DNA of 64,000 bases from Azolla caroliniana (lineage: Eukaryota > Polypodiophyta), in contig JBHGNT010000016.1 in the NCBI GenBank assembly GCA_043228905.1, positions 434,001 to 498,000 on the forward strand. The letters are read 5' to 3'. The notes under the pieces are model-generated. The model ran no database searches and was not told where the DNA came from. It was given only the letters and a program-made list of their open reading frames with translations. Positions 53,331 to 63,409 of the stretch are shown here, one piece after another; position 1 is the first letter of the stretch; every line of letters starts with the position of its first letter. Both the position numbers and the translations under genes were made by a program.

Positions 53331-54980
53331 AAAAAAAGTTTACACTTTGACCCCACATCTAATCCTCACCTTGATGCAATTATTAACATTAACTCTAACC
53401 CTACCCCAAAATCAAACCCTAACCCTCTCCCCATCCCTAAATCTACCCCAAAAAACAATAACTTTAATCCCAACATAACATCTAACCACAAATCCCACCG
53501 TAATCCTTGTAAACAAAATCCTTACCCTACTCCCAACCATACTAAACCCAACCCTAAAACAAAGTCTAATAGGAATCCTAACCCTAACTCTAAACCGAAA
53601 CCTAACCCTAACCATAACCCAAAACCGAACCATAACCCTAACCCGAAACCCAAACCCAATCTCACTAAGAATCTAAACCCTAAACCCCACCCAAAATCTG
53701 TAAAATACACACGCCCTTTCGGCCCTTCACAACAACCGCACCAGCGTCGCCAACAACACCCTCTTCGACCACCGCCGCCGCCACCATTACCACCATCCAA
53801 GCCTCGGCAAAAATTCTACACTTATAACATAACAACACACGAAATTACTCCGCGCCATAATTTAGATTCCAATCAATACGAACCAATAGTTAAATTTATT
53901 GGTTTCAACGAACCCGAACTTCTCCAACGAATGCAACTCCGCCATATACCTTCCGCCCCATTTCAGCCCAAAGCAAACACTATCCATAGCTTCTCCTCTC
54001 CATTTCCTCCTGAAAACAAACAACAAGTATACCTTTACCGGCATCAAAACCGAGGCCAACCTAACAATGGTTTTCAGCCGCTGCCGCCGCCGCCTCCGCA
54101 ACCGCAACACCACGAGCCCTGGAGATATATGACGGAAAGAGAACACCAAATGCACTCATATCAGCATCGACATCAACATATAAATCAACGCCAACCCAAC
54201 AATGATCTTCAGCCGCAACCGCCACCGCCACCGCCGCCACCGCCACCACCATGCGACCAGCCCTGCAAATTACAGCAGCCTCTTCTGCCGACGCCTCGAC
54301 CCCCGCCGTTTTCTCACCCTCTCCAACATCAACCTCCCTCTCGGACAACATACGAGACGGCAATTAATAACATAACCACCACCAATTATCAGCTCCAACC
54401 GCCACTTGAGGAGGACACACCACTCCACCATTCGCGAGATACCTATCATCAGATTCACCACCAGCCCCAACACACCCCATTCAGTTTCATCGCTCCCCCC
54501 TTGTATCCCTCCCCCGAAGACCTTCAACCCCAAAACAATACTCATCCTTACCCTCCTACCCATACCCACTGTGTAAATCCTAACGCTCACCCTACCCCTA
54601 ACTCTCCTTCTCTTTCGTTTTCTTTTTATACTCCTCCTAATAATTCTAGAAATACCTTTCCTACCCCCCCCTCTCACAACTATTCACACACACTAAGCCC
54701 CCCTTGGTTTAAAGAAACTACCCACAATCACAACATAAACCCTCCCCTATTTTCCCAAATACCCTTAGCCTTCCCCAACCCCTCATACACCTCTCTTAAC
54801 CCCTACATCCCTAACCACTACACCCAATCAACCCATACCCAACATCCTCCTTACACCACCTCTACCAAACCATCCACAAGTTGTATCCACCCCTCAACTA
54901 GTCACCCTAAATCCCCTATGTATTCTTCTCACATCACACTTCCCACCACTCAGAACCTCCACCGGCCAAAAAACGTTTAG
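53331..54980 (+). CDS. PLE ORF1, Pro/Asn/His/Gln-rich protein of unknown function
   Basis: This frame stays open from the satellite (an ATG at 53151 in the last monomers) to TAG at 54978-54980, so the open stretch is a chance satellite-element fusion of about 609 codons. The element-derived part is about 550 codons and has no Met until about 53930, so the true start is uncertain and the element may be 5'-truncated. Parts in order: Asn-Pro-Lys-rich low complexity read from CCCTAA-like DNA (53390-53690); a basic, then poly-Pro stretch (53700-53800); a less biased segment (FYTYNITTHEITPRHN, FIGFNEPELLQRMQLRH); two similar QPNN-F/D-LQP-polyPro units (about 54050-54115 and 54180-54255); then a Pro/Thr/Ser/His-rich tail. 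No known domain was recognised. PLE ORF1 proteins are poorly conserved, so the role is open. A basic extension exists in the -1 frame beyond the stop. Confidence 0.6.
   Translation, partial: KKSLHFDPTSNPHLDAIININSNPTPKSNPNPLPIPKSTPKNNNFNPNITSNHKSHRNPCKQNPYPTPNHTKPNPKTKSNRNPNPNSKPKPNPNHNPKPNHNPNPKPKPNLTKNLNPKPHPKSVKYTRPFGPSQQPHQRRQQHPLRPPPPPPLPPSKPRQKFYTYNITTHEITPRHNLDSNQYEPIVKFIGFNEPELLQRMQLRHIPSAPFQPKANTIHSFSSPFPPENKQQVYLYRHQNRGQPNNGFQPLPPPPPQPQHHEPWRYMTEREHQMHSYQHRHQHINQRQPNNDLQPQPPPPPPPPPPPCDQPCKLQQPLLPTPRPPPFSHPLQHQPPSRTTYETAINNITTTNYQLQPPLEEDTPLHHSRDTYHQIHHQPQHTPFSFIAPPLYPSPEDLQPQNNTHPYPPTHTHCVNPNAHPTPNSPSLSFSFYTPPNNSRNTFPTPPSHNYSHTLSPPWFKETTHNHNINPPLFSQIPLAFPNPSYTSLNPYIPNHYTQSTHTQHPPYTTSTKPSTSCIHPSTSHPKSPMYSSHITLPTTQNLHRPKNV
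53389..53690 (+). repeat. Degenerate telomere-like CCCTAA/CCCTAAA tract within ORF1
   Basis: Many CCCTAA, CCCTAAA and one-base variants cluster here, for example AAACCCTAACCCTC, ATCCTAACCCTAAC, AACCATAACCCTAACCC and AAACCCTAAACCCC. Read in frame, CCTAAC gives Pro-Asn, so the tract becomes an Asn-Pro-Lys-rich protein segment. The units are interspersed with other C-rich words and do not form a clean array. Either it is an eroded telomeric tract or it follows from the element's general C-rich, G-poor composition. Confidence 0.6.
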
Positions 54981-55039
54981 TACGGCGTGCTAAAAGATCA
55001 AACCGACGTTTTAGACACGCCGTACACCCAACTAAACGT
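54968..55039 (+). promoter_or_regulatory. Candidate -1 ribosomal frameshift signal at the end of PLE ORF1
   Basis: A AAA AAC (54968-54974) lies in the ORF1 frame as ccA AAA AAC, two codons before its TAG stop. A 6-nt spacer (54975-54980) is followed by the arm TACGGCGTG (54981-54989), which pairs with CACGCCGTA (55016-55024). Inside it TAAAA (54991-54995) pairs with TTTTA (55009-55013). An outer arm ACGTTTAGT (54973-54981) can pair with ACTAAACGT (55031-55039). The -1 frame runs on for 33 codons to TAG at 55073-55075 and is strongly basic (RLVRRAKRSNRRFRH). Heptamer, spacer and stem match the known layout of -1 frameshift sites. The alternative is a one-base indel in the A6 run of a dead gene. 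Confidence 0.5.
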
Positions 55040-55098
55040 GTGTGGTATTTTGTTAATGGTAACTCTACCCCCTAGATTCCTCTAATTGGCTAGGTAAC

Positions 55099-56857
55099 AT
55101 GTCACATAGAATCCCCTTTAGACCACATACAAAAAAAACACGTAAAAAGAAACTTAGATATAAATTTTGGAAACCCCTTACAACACCCTTTAGTCCCCCT
55201 CATAGTAGTAAAATCCACAACCTTTCTACACATACCCTTAGCAAGTCAGAAATTAAACTTCTTAACCTAGGTCTTAAGTTTATACCTCCCTCCCCCCTCC
55301 CCACCTCCACTTCTATTCTTCAAGAATTCCATAACCTTAGTAGATCCCTTAGACTTAGACATTTCTTTCAAGACGACTCCTCCGTCCCACACAACCCCTT
55401 TAAACTACCCAACCCCTCTTGGAACCCCCCTACACAATACCCACCGTTAGAAGACATACTTCATAAACACCTTAATCTCCTCACCATAAAACTCCATAAT
55501 ACAAACCTACCCACTAAACACATTCCACTACACCTACTACAAGCCTTAAAAAGCCTTAAAAGCAATAAACACATTATCATCCTCCCCGCAGACAAAAATG
55601 TAGGTGTTTGTGTCTTAAACAAACAAACATACCTAGATAAAGCCCTAGCTCACCTATCCGATACATCCACTTACAAACCCGTAGATACCTTCCCCTTAGA
55701 AGAACTCCTACATAGATTAAAAACCTTAATGAATCAACACCTAGGAACCCTCTCCCTCATAGAAATAAAATTCATCTTACACAAACCATCCAACGAATAC
55801 CGAGTCCCCACCATGTACTTCCTACCCAAAGTACACAAAGAACCCATTGGCTATAGGCCTATTTGTTCTTACAACGGTTCGTTATTTGAACAAACTTCTA
55901 AGTGGCTACACCACCAACTCCTCCCCATACTCCTACAACAAAAACAATACCTTAGAGACTCATTCTCCTTAGTACAATCCCTAGAAAACCTCACGACACC
56001 ACCCAATAGCTTCATCTTTTCATTTGACGTAGAATCCCTCTACCCGAGTATTCCACCAAAACTAGGACTACTAGCCCTAAAACACCTAATTACCCCCCAT
56101 TTCTCAAAACAAAAAGCCAACCTCATCTATACTCTCAGCGCCTTAACCTTAGAATATCACTTCCTTAAATTTAATAACCAAATCTATCAACAAATTAAAG
56201 GCACAGCCATGGGAAGCAATTTTTCCGTAGTATATGCTTGCCTTTTTTTGTCATACCTCGAGAATTCCAACCCATCTCCCCATTTATTTTATTTCACGAG
56301 ATATATTGACGATGCCTTTGGTGTATGGACCGGTACGAAAACACAACTCTTAGACTACCTAAATTTCTATAGTATTACCACTCAAAACTCCATTAAACTG
56401 ACCATCCAAACCTCTCTCACTAAACTTCCTTTTCTCGACCTTTGGATAAACCTCGCTAATAATAATTTCAACTTTAATTGTTTTCAAAAAGAACTTAATA
56501 CTTACCAATACATACCCTTCACCTCGACACATCCTATCCACGTCAAAAAAAGCTTCCTCTCGAACGAACTTAAAAGATACATTATTAGAGAAAGTACAGC
56601 CCAAGGTTATTTAAAAATGCAACAACTATTTTTTAAGAGACTACGAGCATGAGGATACCCTACACAGTTTATCCTCAATATATTCAAAAAACACCCCTAT
56701 TCCCTTAGACCAACTCTCCTCTCAAACAAAACCATTAACCAAACCCCCACACCCATAATCTTTAAACTAAAATTCACACACCAAGCCCCTAATCTAGGAA
56801 TAAAAGAAACCCTTACTAGCCTACACTTAAACCTCCAAGAAGACCCTCTACTACAAC
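55099..56857 (+). pseudogene. PLE ORF2, Penelope-type reverse transcriptase, first part
   Basis: The ATG at 55099 lies 24 nt after the -1-frame stop of ORF1; the frame is open from 55063. The protein starts basic (KKTRKKKLRYKF) and then has LLNLGLKFIPPSP, resembling the N-terminal block of PLE proteins. RT landmarks by residue: ADKNVGVCVLN (about 164), YFLPKVHKEPIGYRPI (about 240), motif A FSFDVESLYPSI (about 307), motif B GTAMGSNFSVV (about 368), motif C RYIDDAFGVW (about 401), LPFLDL (about 443) and the PLE-typical STHPIHVKKS (about 475). Both catalytic-Asp motifs are present. An in-frame TGA at 56650-56652 follows RLRA and precedes GYP, where PLEs usually carry a basic residue, so CGA to TGA is likely. 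The frame then stays open for 68 codons until the gypsy LTR at 56858. ORF1 lies just upstream. Confidence 0.92.
56853..56857. repeat. Target-site duplication ACAAC, left of gypsy element
   Basis: ACAAC precedes the LTR start TATTATAGATC and recurs at 63865-63869 after GCCCGTAACA. It lies inside PLE RT codons. Confidence 0.93.
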
Positions 56858-57312
56858 TATTATAGATCTAGATACTAACGTAAGCTTAAGATAAGGATAA
56901 TGAAAAGATAGATAGAAAGGAGAAAGAGAAAGAAGGGTGCCGATCCACCCGACCACCCCCGAGCGAAGGGATCGAGACGGACTCGAGCCTCGATCGGCGT
57001 CCCATACCACCGCCGTGGCGTCGAGTCGTACCTGGTGCTGGCGCGCTCGCTACAAGAATTGACCCACCACACGAGCAGAGTCTCGATGTAGTCAAAAGAT
57101 GATCAAATGAGGGTAGCTAGGCCTCTTATTTATAGCGAAACCCAAGGCCCCCAGGCAAGTTCACACTTGACCTAATGGGTTGTCTCAATCCCGAGGATTA
57201 AAAGTAATCCTCCCCTTCTTTACACTCTCATTTAACCCTCACACTTATCCACGTGTATAGAATACTACGGTAAATTCTTACCACGGGATATTATATGGTC
57301 ATGCCCGTAACA
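56858..57312 (-). repeat. 3' LTR of the gypsy element (455 bp)
   Basis: On the minus strand it starts TGTTACGGGCATGACC and ends GATCTATAATA, so the ends are TG...TA rather than TG...CA. It has a TATA-like CTATAAATA at 57127-57135 and a CpG-rich stretch around 56940-57050. Compared with the other LTR it shows six differences within bases 12-22 of the plus-strand left end and one near 57289 (G here, A there). Confidence 0.95.
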
Positions 57313-60300
57313 TACTCCCCCTCTTTAAAACATTGCACTCTTGCAATGGAAAGTTAGGGAAGTTAGTTCTAAGAGTATTTTCGCGTTCCCATGTGGCATC
57401 TTTTATTGATTTATCCATCCATTTTATTTTGAATTCTCGGATTTCTTTAGTACGTAATTTTTTTGATTTAACATCGAGAATTCTTTCTGGTACATGTGGT
57501 TTAGAAGATAATTCTTCAGAAGTAACCAGAGTTTCAGTTGTAACTGTATTGTCGCCAGAACCTAGAAGTTCTTTTAGACGACTCACATGAAAGACTGGAT
57601 GAATTCCGACACCATCGGGAAGAGCGAGACGATAGGCTGATGACCCAATGCGTTTGAGGACTGTAAAAGGTCCACAAAACCGTGGGGCTAACTTAGCGCA
57701 CTTACCCGTAGACAATGTCTTAGAATTGTGAGGTACCCGTAAAAATACCTTCTGTCCAGGGTTGAATACACGAGGTTGCCTATGATGATCGGCATAAAAA
57801 CGCGCTCTATCTTGAGCTGTTTTTATATTATCTCGTGCAATATGCAACATATCTTGCATATCCCGAAGAAAGTTTTGCGTACTTCGCAACTCATCATGAT
57901 GTATATTAACATCAATCGGGGCTCGTGGCTGAAAACCATACATCAACATAAAAGGACTATATCCCGTCGACGTATGCTTGGAGCTGTTATAAGCAAACTC
58001 CAAAATTGGGAGATAACGTTCCCATTTTGTTGGTTTTGCACCAACGTATGCTCGAAGCATGTCCTCAATAATTTGATTTACTCGTTCTGTCTGTCCATCG
58101 GATTGAGGATGATCCGTGGAGCTCATGCTCAACGTAGTTTCTAACTTCTTAAAGACTTGTGTCCAGAAGTCACTAGTAAACTTTGGATCTCGAGCACTCA
58201 CGATATCCATCGGTAACCCATAAAAACGAAACAATTCGTCAACGAATTGGTAAGCCAATTCAGGAGCTGTTACCGTGGTTTTAGTAGCAATAAATCTGGC
58301 CATTTTAGTTAGTCGATCAACGACAACCCAGATGGCATCATGACCTTTTTGGGTGCGAGGAAGGCTAACAATAAAATCCATGGATATACTTTCCCACTTA
58401 TTATTGGGAATGTCCAAGGGATGTAAAAGTCCTGCGGCTTTAAGTCGCTCGGCTTTGTTAACCTGATACTGGTGACATTTAGTCACATAGCTATGTATGT
58501 CAGGACGCATCTTAGGCCAATAAAATTGAGTGGAGATGAGAACGAGTGTACGATGTATTCCAGGGTGCCCTGTTGAGGGTGCATCATGGCATTCAAAAAG
58601 AATCCTCTTTTTGACCTCGGGTAAATCTGGAACACAAACCTTCCCATTACGGTAGAGCAAACCGTTAGCAATGTGGAAGTATTCCTTCGAGGATGTGGTG
58701 GTGTCTGTTCCAGACTCAACTCTTGCCCAGTATTTTGCGAAATAACTGTCATCAGGATACTTTCCTCGAAGGTGATCATAAAGATCTGATGATATTTCAG
58801 TGAAGCTAAGCGTGTTAACTTCACGGATGCGACTTAGTGCATCAGCGACAGTGTTCATGGAACCTTTACGATATCGTATGGAAAAATCAAAGTCCTGGAT
58901 GAGATCAGCCCATCGTGCCTTACGACCTTTCAGGTCTTGTTGGTCACAAAAATATTTCAAGGACTCGTGGTCCGTTGTTACCACAAAGTGATTTCCATAA
59001 AGATAATGGCGCCATGTTTTGAGCGCATGTATAACTGCAAATAATTCCTTTTCTTGAACGGTATACCGACATTGAGCAGAATCAAGTTTCTTACTCTCGA
59101 ATGCTATTGGTTTACCATCTTGATACAAGACAGCACCTATAGCATAATCGCTTGCATCGGTTTCAACCTCGAAAGGTTTTGAAGGATCAGGTAAAAGAAG
59201 TGAAGGAGCCTTGAAAACTAGGTCCTTGAGTTCCTTAAATGCAAGGTCTAGTGTAGCATTCCACACAATAGGTTTTGTAGACTTACGCGTTTGACCTTTT
59301 AAAAGATCAGTAAACGGCATCGTCAATTGGGAGTAATTACGAAGAGACTTTCGCAAAAACCCCACAAAACCAAGGAATGATCGAACTTCTCGAATATTCC
59401 GAAGAGTGGGCCAAAGCTTGATTTTCTCAATGCGAGAAGGATCAATTTCAACTCCTCGTTCGGTTATGAGATGTCCTAGATAAGTAATTGATTTCTTGAA
59501 GAACTCACATTTTGAGATCTTCGCATAAAACTGTTTGTCACGCAATGTTTGTAAAACAAAGCGGACATGTCTAGCATGTTCTTGTAATGTACGGCTATAA
59601 ACTAAAATATCATCCAAGAAAATAACGACAAATTTTCCAAGTTGTTCTCGGAAAATGTCATTCATTTCTTGTTGAAAAGTAGCCGGAGCATTGGTCAAAC
59701 CAAAAGGCATAACCAAAAACTCGTAATGGCCATAGCGCGTACGAAATGTCGTTTTAGGAACATTGTCCTCACTTATTCGTATTTGATGGTAGCCAGTACG
59801 GAGATCAAGTTTCGTAAAATACCGAGCTCCCTAGAGACGGTCAATTAGATCGTCAGCCCGGGGCAATGGATACGAATTCTTGATCGTCACTTTATTCAAG
59901 CGTCAGTAATTAATACACATACGCCATGTGCCCTCTTTCTTTTTAACCAAGAGAACTGGTGCACCCCATGGAGATTTACTATAACGTATATAACCCATTC
60001 GTAAATAGTCCTTGAGTTGCTTAGATACCTCATCTTCTTCGGATCGACTTAAGCGATACGGAGGTATACTTATTGGTGCAACACCAGGTACAATATCTAT
60101 ACGATGGTCTATATTACGTTTAGGAGGTAACCCATCAGGTAGTTCACTTGGAAAAACATCATGAAAATCATTTAAGATTTCATCAAGTTGTTGTTGTTCA
60201 AAATATGTTAATTGAATCGGGACATTATCGATATTGTAAACGTGAATGTCCGGATCAAGTACACAATAAAATAACGTAGAACAAGACAACTCGGATATTG

Positions 60301-61732
60301 ATGGACACGAGGAAACAATCGAGAGGGATTGTTTTTTTACACATTGAATAAAATGCGTACAATCGTTCAGTACAAAAGAAATGGAATGACGAACCCAATC
60401 AATAAATAAAGAAGAGTTTTTATTATAAAACCAGGGATAACCCAGTATTACATCGGTGGTACAAAGATTCATTACATGGAAGTCTACTTCCTCTTTATAA
60501 GTATCAATAGAAATTCCTAATGAATGAATCGCCTCGTTGATGTATTGTACTCTTCCATCAGCCAAGTGCACCGTGTAGGTGTGATCACTTACGGTGGGTT
60601 GGATTCCCCATATCTGAACCAAACGATCATTCACAAAATTGTGTGAGCTTCCCGAATCAAATAAAAATTGTACAGGAGATCCATTGATATACCCGTTTGC
60701 ACGTAGTAAATCATTGGGACCCAATACATAGTGAGGGAAAGAACATTGACAATTACTTAAATGGTGTGTATAGACCTGAAGGACATTAGGAATCTGACCT
60801 TTATGGTCTGCAGCTTTAGCTTTGTTGTCTTGCTCTTTCCGTTGGAGCTTTCGACATTGATCTTTTGTATGACCCTTCTTTTTGCAGAATACGCAAAAAG
60901 GATGTTGTCGCTTACAATCGCGATCCAGGAATTCATTGGGTGTCTTGCGTTTCCCAACAAATTGCGACTGCTTAGTCCCGGGCGCTTCGTTGGGTTTGTT
61001 ATGGTCCTTCTTCGAAGTGCGTTGGTAGCAAAGAACTATTTCAACGGCCTCTTCGAAGGATTTTGGATCCTTATCGTGCACTATCCAGTGATAGTCCGAA
61101 TTGGGGATGCCATTGACAAAACAAGCTATCAACCAATTGTCCCCTTCTAGACCCGATTTTTGGATTTGGGTCCTAGCATGGTGAACATAGTCTTCTAGCG
61201 AGGAAAATTTCCTGCTAGAGAGGTTCATTAAAGCTTGTGCTACCTCGGTTCGAGAGGGAGGTTGCAGAAATTGGCCCTTAAAAACCGTGACAAAATCTGT
61301 CCAGGTATCAGGCAATTTCCCCATAGTACGGAGGCCACGCCACCAGGCGGCGGCCTTACCCCCGAGTTCTCAGCCGACATATGCAATCTTCGTACTATCT
61401 GGCATGGGATAGAGCTCAAAATGAGACTCCCATCATCCCAGCCATGTGCAGATTGCTTCTTCGGTTCTTTCCTTTTTGTCTCCCGTAAATGGCTTAACGA
61501 CAAATGATGGTTCACCTTGTCGCTCATCAGGTCTATTAGTCTCACGTTGTAGACTAATGACACGTGCCTCAAGAGCACTCTGAGATTGCCGAAGTTCGGT
61601 CATCTGTTGAGCGGTGAAACTAAGGAATTGGGTTATTTGTGCCAAATACATCTCAGTGGACATTTGTCCAGGAGGATTCCCTTGAGTTCCTTCCGCTTGA
61701 GCGGATGACATCGGGTCATTAATTTGAGCCAT
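57299..61732 (-). pseudogene. gag-pol: Gypsy gag-pol polyprotein with chromodomain-like tail, four nonsense codons
   Basis: One frame runs from ATG at 61732 (MAQINDPMSSAQ) to TGA at 57299-57301, 1477 codons, without a frameshift. In order: Gag, including WWRGL and DTWTDFVTVFKGQF; zinc knuckle CVFCKKKGHTKDQC (about 280-293); protease FLFDSGSSHNF (about 359); RT with [25 protein letters not shown] and FLDDILVYS (about 707); RNase [12 protein letters not shown]; integrase [15 protein letters not shown] and DGQTERVN; then [13 protein letters not shown] to [10 protein letters not shown], which resembles a chromodomain and suggests a chromovirus. In-frame stops: TGA 61433-61435, TGA 61370-61372, TGA 59903-59905 (in NY-x-RLNKVT) and TAG 59831-59833 (in DRL-x-GARYF). 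The second Cys of the integrase zinc site is Tyr (58466-58468), and the second catalytic Asp of the D,D35E triad is Ala (58193-58195). Confidence 0.95.
57313..57326 (-). other. Polypurine tract of the gypsy element
   Basis: AAAGAGGGGGAGTA on the minus strand directly before the 3' LTR, the usual place for the plus-strand DNA primer. It overlaps the last codons of gag-pol, which ends 14 nt inside the LTR. Confidence 0.85.
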
Positions 61733-63397
61733 TAAAGATTATTTCTGGAAAAGAAATAGGATAAGGTCAGAGATATAGTCATAACATCATGTCGTGATGT
61801 AAACATATCATGGGCGAGCATTAATCGATATCATTATCTCACGTCAATACCCCTCTAGACGTATGAGATGAGGTTCAAGATCAGGTTACTATGGTAACAC
61901 AAAGGTGTTTTAAAAACCATGGGGGTGACAAATAAATGTCTTTCCCTGATCTCTATATCAATTTTTTCATGGTGGCTCCCCGAGGCTCAACCATGTATGT
62001 TCGCGTCATGAATAGTTTATACACGAAAAAAATGTTAACAATAAACTATGTTTCGGTGCCCACATAAGTGGTTTCGGCTCTTGAAGTCCTATTACGAGGA
62101 CCCCGAGGTGCACTTAGACCTTAAGTCTAAACATGTGTTATAGTCATATGTATCAAGGATGTTGTATGGTCTTGGTCATATTTGAACTCGAGACCTCGAG
62201 AACAAATACATTAAACACTTGAGCCAACCAAGTAAGTTGGTCTTCTCGAATGTTTAATATTTGATGCGTATAAGAGATATGCGAGGCAATTGATCATATA
62301 TGTTTTTTTAAAAGAACATATATGTCAAGGGTCCTTATTTCGCCCTCATTTACCAAAACTATGTTGGTACGTTACCTAACCTCAAGTCTCGTAATTACGA
62401 TGGCATACGCCAAAGTGCAACCTAATGGTCAAGCCAAATGAGCCCTCGTTTCGTAGTAGGCTCATGTGGGCCATCACATGGTCACGTCATTACGAATGCC
62501 TCTCGTAAGAACGAGCTCATGGTGGCATCGTATCCATGTAACAAGGGAGGGATGTTGGATACGTGCGTCATTGGAGCGACCTCACTTGAAGTGGGTCAAG
62601 CCCTACGTACTCAACATCATTATGGCTATTGCGTTTCTTTACGTAACGAAATCGAGGTCATCAACAATAAAAAATTGTTGAAAATGGGATGGTGACAACG
62701 CCATTCTCACAAAAATGTGAGGATGGCCACCAACATCCTTTTCCCGACCATGACAACTTTCGATATAATCACGTAATAACGAATATACACATATGTTTAC
62801 TTATCACATATATACGATCAAATACGTATATATGTGACCACATATGCCTATATTAAACATATCGTTATATTAAATAGCCACAAATGATGTGATCGAGATA
62901 CGTAATCGAGGTATATACCTCTACGCACACGAAACATCCACAAATAAGAGATCATCGTAATACGCAATGGAGGTATTGACCTCTTACGCATACGAGACCA
63001 AACCCATATCGTTTACAACAAATCAAGGTATTGAACTCATACGCAAACGTAACATATGTTCGTGAACGTAATACGTAATTGAGGTATTAACCTCGTACGC
63101 ATACGACACTCATCACATATTATTAATATGTCAAACGAGGTATTGACCTCGTGCACATATGTAAACGTTTTAGATAATCAATTAAAGACCACTACAACAT
63201 CATTGACTTAATGAAAAAGAATTACATATAAATTAAACACATGATTAGATGGGAGAAGAGAGAATAGAAAGAAAAATTCTGGAAAGAGTTACCGAAGTTC
63301 TTTGTTGATCGTTGTTTGGATCAAGGCCAACCGCACAACGATCGATCAGCATCAATCAAAAGACAAATGAAAAACAAAGAAACATTAGTACATAAAA
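61733..63397 (-). other. Leader (5' untranslated region) of the gypsy element
   Basis: About 1.66 kb between the primer site and the gag ATG. It has no convincing ORF on the minus strand; an 85-codon plus-strand ORF at 62438 lacks any recognisable feature. The part nearest the primer site carries five palindromic repeats, listed separately. The rest is AT-rich and unremarkable. Confidence 0.8.
62905..63152 (-). repeat. Five spaced palindromes in the gypsy leader
   Basis: GAGGTATTGACCTC or near variants lie at 62908, 62970, 63024 (degenerate), 63081 and 63137, spaced 54-62 bp. Each forms a GAGGT/ACCTC hairpin with a 4-nt loop and is usually followed by TACGCATACGA or similar. The array looks like a degenerate tandem repeat of about 57 bp. 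The role is unknown; structured leaders can serve packaging or translation in retroelements. Confidence 0.75.
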
Positions 63398-63407
63398 TCT
63401 GATACCA
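63398..63407 (-). other. Primer-binding site of the gypsy element
   Basis: TGGTATCAGA on the minus strand, 2 nt inside the 5' LTR. It matches the first 10 nt of the usual initiator-Met tRNA primer site; the following TTTTA departs from it, so the match is short. Confidence 0.8.
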
Positions 63408-63409
63408 AA

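Noticed and set aside
54440-54470. Hammerhead ribozyme core (CTGATGA on the minus strand), since some PLEs carry hammerheads
   Set aside because: CTGATGA is present, but no GAAA with the necessary stems follows at the right distance.
53412-54677. Minus-strand Gly/Val/Arg-rich ORFs opposite PLE ORF1
   Set aside because: They are complements of the C-rich, Pro-rich ORF1 and low in complexity; no independent evidence.
62438-62695. 85-codon plus-strand ORF in the gypsy leader
   Set aside because: It is antisense to the element, has no recognisable domain, and overlaps another ORF in a second frame.
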